This document shows, in pieces, positions 43,885 to 54,611 of a DNA stretch of 64,000 nt; the first letter of the stretch is position 1; each line of letters opens with the position of its first letter. Source of the stretch: Zygnema cylindricum. Lineage: Eukaryota > Streptophyta > Zygnematophyceae > Zygnematales > Zygnemataceae. The position numbers and the translations under genes were made by a program. The notes beneath the pieces were generated by a model. That model was given only the letters and a program-made list of their open reading frames with translations, was not told where the DNA came from and ran no database searches. Where the stretch lies: assembly GCA_037447655.1 (NCBI GenBank), contig JBBHKE010000519.1:62001-126000 (forward strand), in the 5' to 3' direction.

Positions 43885-45783
43885 TTAGGCTGTCCAATTC
43901 TCTAAATTTCGGGTCGTTTTCAGATCAAGGGATTTTGATAATGCATGTTCAAACTTAGCAATTATCAACGGATTCTTAATATCTTGCTGAGTCCGAACAC
44001 AAAGATTAGCAAGGCGGTTGTACATAGTGAGAGGAGTTTCATCTGGCTTTCGTTTAAATTCATGGAACTCTCGCATGGAAGCCTCATTTCGCTCGGTATA
44101 CTGAGTCTCCCATATACCCAATAATGTGGTACAAGGTTGGGAATTCGCCTCCATCCTTGTAGCAGCAATTGCGGCATACTCTGATCTCTTCATCTGGGAG
44201 TAAGCCAATGTCTCATCACGTAACTTATCATCAAACGTGTACGTGGCTGAAATTGGGTGACGGATAGTTGCCTCTAGATCAGCAACCGCAGTAACATGGG
44301 CGTGGTCTAAGGTCGGATCCGAAATTTTGATGGTTGGAGAAGTTAAACCCGTCTTCCTCTCCATGTAATCCGATAAAGCCCCTCCTGCCAATCGATCCAC
44401 CATCATGGGAAATAACATCCGCTCTAAGTCTATCGGTACAACACCTCCTCGATACTTGTTAACTTCAGCGGCATAAAAAGACTCCCATTGGAGTTTAAAC
44501 AAGGAAAAAGAAATGCCCGATGCATCCCCTGTAAATAACCTCGAGTTATCCCCCATCCGGAAACCGTCCTCAAACGGCAATCGAAACCCCTTGGTTTCCC
44601 TGGTACTGGTATCAAAGATAGGAGAAAGGGGATTTCCAGAAGATGGCACACTCCCACCCGGTGAAGGAGGATCGGGTGGCCCTGAAGGGCTATAAGAATT
44701 TGGAACAACTGACGAGGATTTTGAAGAGGAAAGGGAAGAAGGGGTGGATGGTGAAGAAGGAGGGGAATGAGATGAAATTAATTTCTCTATGATTTTACCT
44801 CCATCACCCTGTCGGTGCACATGTTCCTCTTCCTCAATAGGTGGAGGATGGGAATGAGATGAGCTAAAGGTGGGATTGGGGTCTAAGTCTCTAGTAGGCG
44901 GAAAAGGAGAAATGGGTGAAGACGGTGCAGAAGACGAGGTGGAGGAGCTAGAGGGAGAAGGAGGTGAAGGAGAGGGGTTTGTTCTGATATGGGGAATGAT
45001 AAGGGATATAGCTACAGGAGTGGGTGAGAGTTGTTGTAATCTAATTTCCAAATTTTCTTGTACTTTTTGAAAATTCTCCTTGAAAATCACCCCTGGATCC
45101 ACTCGAAGTCTAACTCTCCGATTGTCAGTTCCATTTGGTGATGAAATGTGTGTTGCTTCCGTCCCCGTATTTTCCTGTACCAATGCATCAGATCCAGAGA
45201 GAGTATCATCAGTCCCTCTAACCCCTTGTGGTCTTTTCCCAGACAATCGCCCAACCCCCAATGGTTTAGTTGTTGCCCTGGACGATTCCCCCACTTCCCT
45301 TCTAATTTTCGTGACCCTTCGAATCCCAATCTGTCCCTTTCCACTCTTCCCTAACCCTGTGGAAGCATCTCTCTCTACCCCAACATTTAATTCCGCTTGA
45401 ATGGCAGACATCAGCCCAGTTAAATCAAACCGTTGGTGTCCAACGGAACGCATAATGAGAGGAAAAATAGGATCAATAGGGGGAGGAATGGGAAGGAGAT
45501 GCTCAAACTGTCGAGGAATGGGAGTCGGAATCTGATCTATATCCGGGACCTCCTCCAAAGGTGCTTCTCTTGGATCAGGAGCCCCTGCAGATCTGTATCG
45601 AAAAAGGAGGGAGTCTAGTTCTGGATTGTTGGTCGGAGTAAGTACCAACGATGGAATAGGAAATAAGTCATCCCTTGGACCTGTTCCACCTACTCCCAAA
45701 TCCCCCTCCACTATAGGCTCAATCCCTGCCGATTTATTTTGAGAAAAGACTCCAATCTCGTTGTTCAACCTCTGGTGTAGCAT
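43885..45783 (-). CDS. Gag capsid region of the methyltransferase element
   Basis: 632 residues. The N-terminal 380 are Pro/Ser-rich and low in complexity. The C-terminal part has a Gag helical core (F-K-L-Q-W-E-S-F-Y ... L-F-P-M-M-V-D-R-L ... F-H-E-F-K-R-K-P-D-E-T-P-L-T-M-Y-N-R-L). A stop at 43885 lies in frame with the knuckle-protease frame that resumes 100 bp later, so it is either a mutation or a readthrough point. The upstream frame overlaps by 50 bp in another phase. Confidence 0.75.
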   Translation of the reverse strand: MLHQRLNNEIGVFSQNKSAGIEPIVEGDLGVGGTGPRDDLFPIPSLVLTPTNNPELDSLLFRYRSAGAPDPREAPLEEVPDIDQIPTPIPRQFEHLLPIPPPIDPIFPLIMRSVGHQRFDLTGLMSAIQAELNVGVERDASTGLGKSGKGQIGIRRVTKIRREVGESSRATTKPLGVGRLSGKRPQGVRGTDDTLSGSDALVQENTGTEATHISSPNGTDNRRVRLRVDPGVIFKENFQKVQENLEIRLQQLSPTPVAISLIIPHIRTNPSPSPPSPSSSSTSSSAPSSPISPFPPTRDLDPNPTFSSSHSHPPPIEEEEHVHRQGDGGKIIEKLISSHSPPSSPSTPSSLSSSKSSSVVPNSYSPSGPPDPPSPGGSVPSSGNPLSPIFDTSTRETKGFRLPFEDGFRMGDNSRLFTGDASGISFSLFKLQWESFYAAEVNKYRGGVVPIDLERMLFPMMVDRLAGGALSDYMERKTGLTSPTIKISDPTLDHAHVTAVADLEATIRHPISATYTFDDKLRDETLAYSQMKRSEYAAIAATRMEANSQPCTTLLGIWETQYTERNEASMREFHEFKRKPDETPLTMYNRLANLCVRTQQDIKNPLIIAKFEHALSKSLDLKTTRNLENWTA

Positions 45784-46753
45784 CTGCGCCCCCTTGCTCT
45801 ACTTCCCCCAAAATTGGATCTCCGAGTGTTCCAATTTTTCCCTCTACCTCATGTAACTCTGAAATCTGGACCAGTAAATCAGGTTGTACCCCTTCTACAA
45901 CTAATTCCGAAATTACTCCTCCTTGCTCTTGATTTCCCCCCCCCCCCGTGGGTGAAGGAAAGTCAGTAATTTTCCCCTCTTTCGACGAAACCTTGCCAAA
46001 ATTGGGAGAAGGTGGTGAAGATGTGGGAAAATTCAATGTTGAGGAATCCCCTAGGTCCAATATAGGCCTCCTAGCTGTTAGATCCCTTGGGTTTCGTCTT
46101 CCATAACCGCTCCCCAAAGTAACGGATTCGGCGGTCGAAAAATCAGAATGTGGTAGCGGAGAAATCTTCGGCTTTTCCTTCCCCTGGCTCCTCCATGATT
46201 CGGACACGTCTGCTCTCGACCTAGCTCCTCTATTAGTATCTTTAGGACCCCTTCGATCACGTGATTGTTGCCCATACAAAGCCCTAAGCTCGTTCCTCCC
46301 AACGATTTCCTGTAAGTCTGGTGGTGGAATTGGGAACTTAAGGTGAGGTTGCTTAGCACGGGTAGCTGGTCCAGTTATAGGAGAGTGAGTGGAAGCTGCC
46401 GAATAAGAAGAAGGAGAATGTGAAGCCCTCCTAATTGGTGGAAATGGCCGAGAAGCTCGTCTTCGCTCAACGGATTCTGCTAGAGTGGGGAAATCTTCAG
46501 TTGACATCCCAATGGGAGGAGTGGACGGAAGAGGAGAAATTGGGGAAGGACTTGGGAGATTTGGAGGGTCTTGTCCTCCACCTGTAGGAGAAACCGATGG
46601 CACCGATGGCTTCCCCAAATCTGCAGAAATTTGGCCAGCCCTCCGGGAAGAAAAACTAGTTTCACCCATTTCCGGTGTTCCAAACATGTCTCTACGAGGT
46701 GCCCCCCCACCTCCCCTACCATTCCAACATCCATCTATATTTTTTTTTGACAT
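45734..46753 (-). CDS. Gag N-terminal region of the methyltransferase element
   Basis: 339 residues, starting M-S-K-K-N, rich in Pro, Ser and Arg (matrix-like, no known domain). A run of 13 C (45938-45950) encodes G-G-G-G. It ends inside the start of the next frame, shifted by one base: a single indel or a frameshift site. Other ORFs on the opposite strand here are shadows. Confidence 0.6.
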   Translation of the reverse strand: MSKKNIDGCWNGRGGGGAPRRDMFGTPEMGETSFSSRRAGQISADLGKPSVPSVSPTGGGQDPPNLPSPSPISPLPSTPPIGMSTEDFPTLAESVERRRASRPFPPIRRASHSPSSYSAASTHSPITGPATRAKQPHLKFPIPPPDLQEIVGRNELRALYGQQSRDRRGPKDTNRGARSRADVSESWRSQGKEKPKISPLPHSDFSTAESVTLGSGYGRRNPRDLTARRPILDLGDSSTLNFPTSSPPSPNFGKVSSKEGKITDFPSPTGGGGNQEQGGVISELVVEGVQPDLLVQISELHEVEGKIGTLGDPILGEVEQGGADATPEVEQRDWSLFSK

Positions 46754-48073
46754 TTTAAATAAAATAAACTGAAATCAAAGACACAAGTGCACCTTATAAG
46801 AAATACAACAATGCACGGTCTCTCACTTCTGTCTAACCGCGAGCTTTAATATCATCAAGCTCGGTGGGCTATGCTAACAACTTTAAACAAAAGAAAGTCA
46901 ACCATAACCCTAATCCTGGGAATTAACAAATCAAATCAAAATGGAAATAATTTAGACTGCCATAACATTTATGACAGTGATCTCTGCAGACTTAACAATA
47001 TTGCCTCCTACCCTACTCAAACAGCAGCCATTCACCACAATACATAAACATATTCCAAATAATTAAGCACAAAATAAGTAACATTCAAGCGTCCCCAAAT
47101 GCTAACTTAATAAGGGTTTTGACCCACCCAGAGGAGCAAACTGAGGCCACGGAAAAACTCCCGTGATCAGACTCCAAAGATCCCGAAACCCCACGGATCC
47201 CTCCCAATCAGGGATCCGTCCAACTCCCTCCTTTAGAATCCCAAGGACTATTGCAATCAAAAAGCCCCAAGTATCCTGGTTGCCAAACAAGACACAAATT
47301 GACTAACTGGAAGGCAACTCCAACATGATCCAAAGATGGCAAAAGGGAGGCTGGCAAAATAGCTATTTTCTGGTGAGTTCAGGTTTTGGAAGGCGACAGA
47401 ACTGAGAGACAGTTTTGAGCCTTCATTTCCAATGCAATATTGAGTTCCAACAACCTAAAACACTTAGAACTAATACTTAGCATCAAAAACTGACACTACG
47501 GGACTTATTCTATGTTTAATTCACGAAAACGTCAGAACCTTTGACTTATGAACCGTCGGTTGGACAGCCTGTACCAATTTCCAACCGACCAAAGCAATCA
47601 TTACTTCGAAAAGTCAGTAATTAACCTATATTATGCAGTTTACAGAAACTGCCATATCTCTCCAAATATCTATTGGATTTATACAAACCAAATCTTATTA
47701 CAAAGGTATTAAAAAGTTCTATCTACCAATATAAAATACAGCGTATTTAAATGATCCGTTGCAAAGTTACTGTACATCAAAGTTTTCAAAAACTGTACCA
47801 AAAGACTACTTTGACCTAACATATCTCGTAGCCTAATTATCCAAATTAAGTAAAGTAAAGTTCTATCAGCTACGCTACATAGAATGTAATAGGACGTTTG
47901 ATTCCAGATCAAAACAATAAACGGTGGAGTCAAAATCGTCTCTCAAAAATAGCTTTTGGTGCCCTGCCGGCCCAATAATAACTAACTCCAAAATTGGTCC
48001 GAAACCGCATCCAATGAAGTCATAATAGGGTCGAAATTCCTCCATAGGCAATAAAATGTAATCGTGCATGACA
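46754..48073 (-). other. 5' region (LTR/leader) of the methyltransferase element
   Basis: Starts TGTCATGCACG at 48073 and leads to the Gag ATG at 46753. It includes the 564 bp (46833-47396) that were copied into protease. No coding region. The LTR end and primer site are not resolved. Confidence 0.5.
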
Positions 48074-49511
48074 GGTGACCACTACGGTACAAATGGACGA
48101 CCAATGGTTAAGTAGGATTAAGGCCGCATACGACAAAGACGTGAAAATCAAGGAATTAGTGAAACGGAAGGTATTAGTTCGAATCGCCAATGGTATGTGG
48201 CGGAATAGACCGAGTCAGACAACAAGACTCTACGTTCGGACAAACCATGAGTTACGTCATCCAATACTTAAATTGAGTCATGACGAGCCGCTCACTAGAC
48301 ATTTCGGGTGGGATAAAACAACTGCACGTGTCGCTGAGGCGTATTATTGGTCTAACATAACTCAGGACATTGCGGAATATGTCCAGACGAATGACTCGTG
48401 TAATAGAAATAAATCGGAATTGGGTCACCAAGGTTTGTTACAACCCCTTCCGATACCATTTGTTCCTTAGGAGGCGATTTCGATGGACTTCATCGTTGCT
48501 CTTCCGTTGAGTTGGGAAGGCTATGACTCCATTTTCGTCGTCATGGATTATTTGACGAAAATGGCCCATTTCCTACCCTCGACAACCATAGCCACAACGC
48601 GAGATGCGGCAAACTTATTCTTTCGGGAGATATTCCTCCATCACGGACTCCCAAACAGGATTGTCAACGACCGTGACCGAAAATTTGTGAGTCACTTTTG
48701 GAGAAGTGTGTTCGAGTTGTGTGGAACGCAGTTGGCCATGGCCACAGCTTATCACCGTCAGACCGATGGTCAGACCGAAAGAGTGAATCTGACTTTGGAG
48801 CAGGCTTTGCGAGCTTATGTTTCGGTACACCAAACAGATTGGGTGAACCATTTGACGGCAATTCAGGTGGCGTATAACAGTGCGGTGCACTCGTCCACGA
48901 ATGCTAGGCCATTTTCCCTCAAAAGACGACTGCCCACCCTTCCCCAAAATTTATAAGCAGCGGATTGCGCTACACCTGCAGCTCTCGATTTTGCCAAAAC
49001 GCTGCAAGGGAATCTGGAAAAGGCATCAAAGGCGCTCCAGCTTCCAAAGGACCGTCAAAAATCGCAAGAGAACACTCACTTAAAGGACATCATATTTAGC
49101 GTGGGAGACAAGGTTCGCCTTAATATTGCAAATATGTCATTGCCAGGTGCCCTCTCCAAGAAATTGTCACAGAAATTTTCGCGTCCATTCACTGTTCTTT
49201 CAAAGGTGGGAGAGGTGGCCTATAAATTAGATATTCCGCAAGAATGGCATATTCACAATGTTTTCCATGTTTCCCTACTGAAGCTGTTTGGCGACCCCGA
49301 TTCGATTTTTCCTAATCGACGCCCGCATACCCTATTACCGCCCATTCAGGGTACCTCGGACAATAACAAGGTGGAAGAGATCCTTTAATCGCGTTGACTT
49401 TGAAATTCTAACTCCACACAATATTTGGTGCGTTGGAAGGGCAACAGAGTTGAAGACGATTCTTGGGTGGACGAGGAGGATATGTATTTACCCGATTTGC
49501 TGCGCTGGTTT
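48074..49511 (+). pseudogene. Chromovirus integrase and chromodomain
   Basis: The zinc-binding start (frame 48075-48470) has H-x-x-x-x-H type sequence near 48330 and C-N-R-N-K instead of the usual second Cys. The core (48483-48956) has M-D-F-I, V-N-D-R-D and the D-D-E element around Q-T-E-R-V-N. The tail has G-D-K-V-R-L and H-N-V-F-H-V-S-L-L-K near 49255. In another frame L-V-R-W-K-G-N-R-V-E-D-D-S-W-V near 49420 is the chromodomain. A TAG at 48468 (from TGG) and frame changes near 48955 and 49390 break it. Confidence 0.85.
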
Positions 49512-51317
49512 ACGCAGAGTGCGGACACTCAGCTTAACCGGAGGGTCAATCGCAGAGGACGCGATAAAAGAACGAATCGTAATGTCGCAACCATCGCAAT
49601 TATCTTGGGGACTCGGCAAAAAACGCAGCTGCGATAATAACGAACCACAGCACTGTGGTTGCGAAGCCACCGAAGCAAAGTATAGCAGCGGTGCCGTCAG
49701 AGAATCGCAGCGCTACGGCTGTGAAGACAAGTAATCGCAACGGCGTAATTGTGCATCACAACATTGGTGACGATGATCCCGCAGTTTCGTCGCAGCGGCG
49801 CAATTTAAGAAATGTTGGACGCTGCGATAGCCTCGCACGTTGCGATGTGTTGAAAAGTACAACATTCAAACCCTCAACATTCGCGGGTAAAGCCGCCATC
49901 AGCCTTCGCGACCAACCTAGTCGAAGTAGTTTGGAGAGTGCCTCGCTCTGTACAGCTAGCTTACCTTCCCTTCTCGAACTACCGGAATTATCAGACACAA
50001 CAAAATCCATGGCGTCGTTGTCGTGTCCACCACCGAAAAGGAGGAGACTTGTACGGGTGGGGCAAGGAGATGTGCCCCGTCAGATAGATTGCTAGCGGCG
50101 GCGGAGGCCATGGTAGAGGCAGACCGGAGGAGGGAGGTAGAAGAAGGACCGGAAACCGGAAGAGGAGGCTAGTAGCGAGGCAAGGCCGGCGAACAGTAGT
50201 GGAGTGGAGGGGTCAAAAAATTCAAAAGAAACTGAGTAGAACCCACTCTAAAAAGGGGACCAGGAGGATTAAGAGGATCATGAAATCTTAGACGCTAAAG
50301 AACGGGAACGGAAACCGACACCCCCGCCACATGAGGAGCGCGCCTCTGATCTGGAGGTGATGAGGGACCCGAATAAGGAGAGTATCGTACACGAGCAGTC
50401 TTCAAAAAGCTCCGAAAAGAAAGCTGAAGCGCAATACCCTAGTGGAGACATGTAGTTCTTCTTCGAGGGGAGAAAGGGGACTTGGACGGGGAGAGGGAAA
50501 AGGGTGAAGAAGAAATTCGTGACTACCTCTTCCCACTACCTTAAGACCCCCACCATCTAGACCTCGCCTTCAGTTTTGCCAAACGCTCTTATTGGATCCT
50601 TCGGATTGGCCAAGAGTGTGGCGCACAAGAAAACCTGGGGATCCTATTAATATCCCCGCCAGCGTGCCGTCCCACACGACCATGAATTTCATGAGGACGA
50701 AGGACTTAGGAAATAACCATAAGGGTTATGTGTAGTTAAACCCTCATGCCTTATCATTTGTGGAAGTGGAAGAAGACCACTATCGGTATTGGGTGGATGT
50801 TCTGTGGCTGCTCTGCCAATATCACCCATAGGATGTCCGTCTCCACGACATCATCTCTCAGGCTGGAGTCACACCCGTGGTGTTGCCACTCAAGCTGGCC
50901 CGGAAAAAATTCCTTGTAGCGCGCTCGAGCTGTCAGGAAACATGTTTCCTTCGAATTGAGGAAGGTACCTCAGTGGGAACAGGCGGATGAGGAAATAGAT
51001 GGAGCACAACAAATCGAAGCACCCAAAGCACCTGCACCGGCGATCATTCCGCTGACCCCCGAAACACCAGCGGCTGCACTGGAGGCTGGGGAGGACCATG
51101 TTCGGGAGCGGATTACCCAGAGACACTTAGCAGCATCGGACCACCATATTGCGCGGTTGGAGACTCAGTGTGAGCAGCTCCAAAACCAACTGGACACTGT
51201 GCGAGAGGAATTCGAGGAGTACCGAGAAGAGACATACGACATACTCTGTCAACTTTAGTTTCCCTGAGTAAGTAGGTTCAGCAGAACGTTGAATCCTTAG
51301 TGGGAGGCAATATAACA
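49512..51317 (+). other. Region after the chromodomain with unplaced frames
   Basis: 1.8 kb between the end of pol and the 3' LTR. Frames at 49655-50095 (basic, S/R-rich, P-P-P-K-R-R-R-L near 50030) and 50956-51258 (heptad-like, L-E-T-Q-C-E-Q-L-Q-N-Q-L-D-T-V: coiled coil) run with the element. Frames between are broken. They may be remains of an additional ORF; no homology is recognised. Confidence 0.5.
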
Positions 51318-51792
51318 GGGTTACAGAAAAGTGTACAATATTGTTAGAGGCGAGGCTATTGTGGTTGCGGTTCTAGACGAGCATAGCTGCGACGCCAGAG
51401 TAGCGCAGCAAAGCAACGTAGCAACTTAGTAGCATGGTATAGCAACGCAGCGTAGCATCAAAGCAACGCCGCAGAATGTAGATAGAACTGCATAGTTCTA
51501 GAAGGATAGTTTCGATAGATCTTGGTGGACCGTGAAGTCCACGTGTACATGTGTATAGTACAGGGTTGACTAGCGGATGGATAGTTTAAATAGTAAAGAA
51601 GACCTTGTCAAGAGCAAACTCTTTGAGTAGACCTTCGCAGCGAGTTTTCAACTTGTAATCTTTCTTCCGATTAATAAAGCTTGACCTTTATATGTGAGTG
51701 CTGTGTGCTCTTGCTACTACTACGGGGAGATCCTTGGAGTCCTTCCGCTGTGCATTATCGTGTGTTGTGGGTTACCATTTTATCGTATTACA
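51318..51792 (+). repeat. 3' LTR of the chromovirus
   Basis: Matches the 5' LTR (GCGACGCCAGAG, TAGATAGAACTGCATAGTTCTA) with scattered substitutions. Followed by GTAGGTAACTCG, which continues the gag of D. Confidence 0.85.
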
Positions 51793-53625
51793 GTAGGTAA
51801 CTCGTGATGTCGTAGACAATGAGTAAATACAATGATAATGAAAATATATAAAGAGTATGAGAATATCATTAATCAGTTGCAAGATGTAGGTGATAGCAAT
51901 TAGAATTGGGATGATATAGTGGGGATGCTTTTATTAAAAGAGAGTATCGTAGAATTTAGGAGAGGAAGTCCGAGTGTTCAAGCATTTGTTGAAGGATCTG
52001 ATTTGCGGAAACGTGATGAGGAAAAAGGAAAGGATCATTATCTAAACTTTAGAGGAAGAGGACAAGGAGGTGGCTGATTTGACGGATAGGGAGAGGAGCT
52101 CCTCGAAGTGGACTATGTCACTTTTGTAAGAATCCGGGACATTATATAGCAGATTGTGTCAAACTTACAGGTCTTCGAGTGAAAGATGGACAAGGTTTCT
52201 CAAGAGATGGAGGAAAGAATAAGGCTTTTCTGACTCAGGTTCATGACAAGGAAGAAAATGAAGTAATCGAACCAGAAGAGGATCTTGAGAAGCTTCTCCT
52301 TAATCTGAAAACCACTGAGAAGCATGCCGTCATTCAATGGAGACAAAAGTGTACTTTCGAAGGTAAGAGGGATCCACTTGAGGATAGGTGGATCATATAG
52401 TCGAGGTCTTCAATTGATATGTGCAAGGATAAAAGGTGGTTTACTAAATTGAGGAAAATTTCAAGAGTTGAAATAGAGTACGGAGATGGTAGAGTAGAAA
52501 CCACAAGGCTTGTTGGATTTGTTTGATTAAAAGTTATAGTTGATAAAAACACTTAAAATTGTAACACTATCACATGTTCTTTACATTCCACAGCTTAGCA
52601 AGAATCTAGTTTCTACAGTTGTTCTAGATGAAAAAGAGTTCCAAATAGGAACTAAGAAAAGAATCTTCACAGCTAGCTTTGATAATAAGGTTTATTTCAT
52701 AGCTAAAAAATATTTTCAAGGAATGTTCAGAATTGTACTTTGCAATGAAAAGAGTGTTCTCTACTTGTGTGAAATTGATATGATGTTTTGGCACAAGAGG
52801 TTGGGCCATTTGCATTTAGATAGATTAAACAAAATGAAAAAAAAAAGGAATAGTGAATGGAATTTAATTTGGAGATGATAAGATCTCAAATGATTATAGT
52901 GGATGTGCCCAAGGGAAGATTCATGGACTCCCATTCCCAAAGGCATCCACATTTAGAAAAGAGAAAGTATTAGATCTAGTTCACACTGATGTTTGGGAAC
53001 CAGCAAGGTATGCTTCACGTGGGGGGAAAAGATGGATGCTAACCATTACAGATGATTGGTTAAGATACACAAAGGTATACTTACTTAGACATGAGTCACA
53101 AGTACTAAGATGTTTCAAAGAAAACAAAGTATGGAGTGAAAATTTACATGAAACCTCAATATAAGAGATAAGAAGTGATAATGGGAAAGAATACACCTCA
53201 AGGGATTTTGAAGAATTTATGAAAGAAAAAAGAATCCAGTATGAGAAAATTGTTCCTTATAATCCGGAATAGAATGTAATAGCAAAAAAGTTAAGTAGAA
53301 ATTTAGGAGATATGTCCAAAAGTATGCTAACTACTTAAAGGATAGGATTGCAGTTTTGGGCAGAGTCAATGAACTATGCTAACTTCATCAAAAATAGAGT
53401 CCTAACTTTTGCAAATAAGGAGGAAACTTCGTATGAGAGGTGGACAGGAAAAAAACTTGATTTGTCTAGTTTAAGAGTGTTCGGAAGTTAAGTCTATAGT
53501 TTGGATTCTAATAAGACTAAATAGAAGTTAGAGGGAAGAGGGAAACGAGGATATCTTGTAGGATATGATGAAAGCACAAAAGGATATCGACTGTATGACT
53601 TGAAAAAGAGAGTGTATAACATCAT
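51793..53625 (+). pseudogene. Copia D: Gag end, protease region and integrase, truncated
   Basis: Y-E-N-I-I-N-Q-L near 51860, knuckle C-H-F-C-K-N-P-G-H-Y-I-A-D-C near 52118, L-Y-I-P-Q-L-S-K-N-L-V-S-T and W-H-K-R-L-G-H (GAG-pre-integrase) near 52790. Integrase pieces V-H-T-D-V-W, I-R-S-D-N-G-K-E-Y and Y-N-P-E-stop-N follow to Y-L-V-G-Y-D-E near 53560. The protease Ser of the D-S-G motif is not found (a stop lies at 52398). Many stops; it ends at the LTR of C. Confidence 0.75.
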
Positions 53626-53832
53626 TGTTGAAATAAGTAGTTTTTGTATTTTCTAGGTCTAAAATAAATTAGCGGAAACATATATAGAAAATGATGGCAG
53701 CCTGCCTCCATCTCTTCTCTCTTTCTACCATACTTGTTGTAGTCACTGAAAGAGAGAGAGAGCGATGGAGCCATGGCTGCCTCAGCTCCATAGGAAGGAC
53801 TAAAGAGTGACTTAAGTCACTCTCAACAAAAG

Positions 53833-53910
53833 GTTGAGTCCGACAGGACTCGAACCCCCGACCGGTAGAGCATGACGTAGCTGTTAGCTCTAACCAGTCT
53901 GTCGTAGAAG
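53833..53910 (-). other. Antisense tRNA-like module in LTR of C
   Basis: On the minus strand: a GACTGGTTAGAGC D-arm-like part, then GGGGGTTCGAGTCC, a full box B, then GTCGGACTC at the acceptor position. The T stem pairs poorly and the acceptor 5' strand is not clear. It lies about 205 bp from the LTR start, the same distance as in A (200 bp). Confidence 0.55.
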
Positions 53911-54410
53911 TTCGTTAGATGATATAGGGTTTCATTTATATTTAAATTAATGTATTACACTGAAATGAATTAACTGCAATATGGACAAAACGAACATAGA
54001 ACTTGTTAAGGTTTAGTGCGAACGTCATTTCGCACGAAACAAATGAAACAGACATTTGTTTTTTACAGTCGACATTTAATGTCGGATTTAATCCGACGGC
54101 GCACCTCATGGCCAAGATCGCGGAATGGTCACTTTGGATTTTATGGACGTGCCATGACATGGCGCCGCGTGGAAGGATGACATTCGGTCGCGAGAATTCC
54201 GGAGAATATACGAACGAGTGGAAAAATGACACGCGTCCACTCAGTAGCCTTGTCGTACACCGGCCGTACAGAAAGGACATCGGTCGTAGTACCTTTCTGT
54301 ACTTTACAGTAATATGATTGGTTCGTACTTTAGAAGATAGGGGTTGTGAGAGAGATTTAGGACTTAGGAAATTTTCGTAGATAGACACCTCTCTCTCTAA
54401 GAGAGCCTTG

Positions 54411-54417
54411 TATAAAT
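54411..54417 (+). promoter_or_regulatory. LTR TATA box of element C
   Basis: TATAAAT after CTCTCTAAGAGAGCCTTG, as in A and E. Confidence 0.5.
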
Positions 54418-54611
54418 TGGCATTTTTGCCGGCTCACAACTTATCGGCTGGTCGGCCGTTTTCAGTGATTCTTTTTGCTACGGACTCAGAGGAGTCCAAG
54501 CTACAGAGGGGTGCAGTCAAATTGTTAGTTTGCCTTCTTGGGCAGCAGTGGTTGTGGCTTAAAGTGGGTTAGTTAAATACTATCTAGAGGCTTCTTGTAT
54601 TCTGTGGTCCA

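Larger units (their letters stand above)
38793..48073 (-). mobile_element. Ty3-type retroelement with cytosine methyltransferase and PHD finger, RT-IN deleted
   Basis: Inserted in the chromovirus between codons of one frame; ends TG...CA and GTGA duplicated on both sides (38789-38792 and 48075-48078). Order on the minus strand: a 5' region (48073-46754), Gag in two overlapping frames (46753-43885), two CCHC knuckles and protease (43785-41077), C5-MTase (41031-39712), the first part of reverse transcriptase (to about 39430), integrase tail, PHD finger, purine tract and a 192-bp LTR-like end. RT core, RNase H and integrase are deleted. The protease holds a template-switch insertion. A fully matching LTR pair is not visible by eye. 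Confidence 0.8.
35295..51792 (+). mobile_element. Ty3/gypsy chromovirus, decayed, with nested element
   Basis: LTRs at 35295-35768 (474 bp) and 51318-51792 (475 bp) bracket Gag, protease, reverse transcriptase, RNase H, integrase and chromodomain in that order, which defines a chromovirus. The part between RNase H and integrase is split by the 9.28-kb methyltransferase element (38793-48073). Removing it joins ...E-L-M-A-V to T-T-T-V-Q-M in one frame. An extra 1.8-kb region follows the chromodomain. Stops and frame changes occur in every domain. It sits in the gag of D. Confidence 0.85.
33918..53625 (+). mobile_element. Copia element D, split by a chromovirus and truncated by element C
   Basis: Recognisable LTR at 33918-34679, gag to 35294, then a 16.5-kb insertion (35295-51792). 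Gag resumes at 51793 and pol follows up to 53625, where the LTR of C interrupts integrase. Reverse transcriptase, RNase H and the 3' LTR are absent from the window. Coding parts carry many stops. Confidence 0.75.

Noticed and set aside
44513-45400. Plus-strand frames over the Gag of the methyltransferase element
   Set aside because: Shadows of the Pro/Ser-rich minus-strand Gag.
48615-48947. Minus-strand frame opposite the chromovirus integrase
   Set aside because: Shadow of the D-D-E integrase core on the plus strand.
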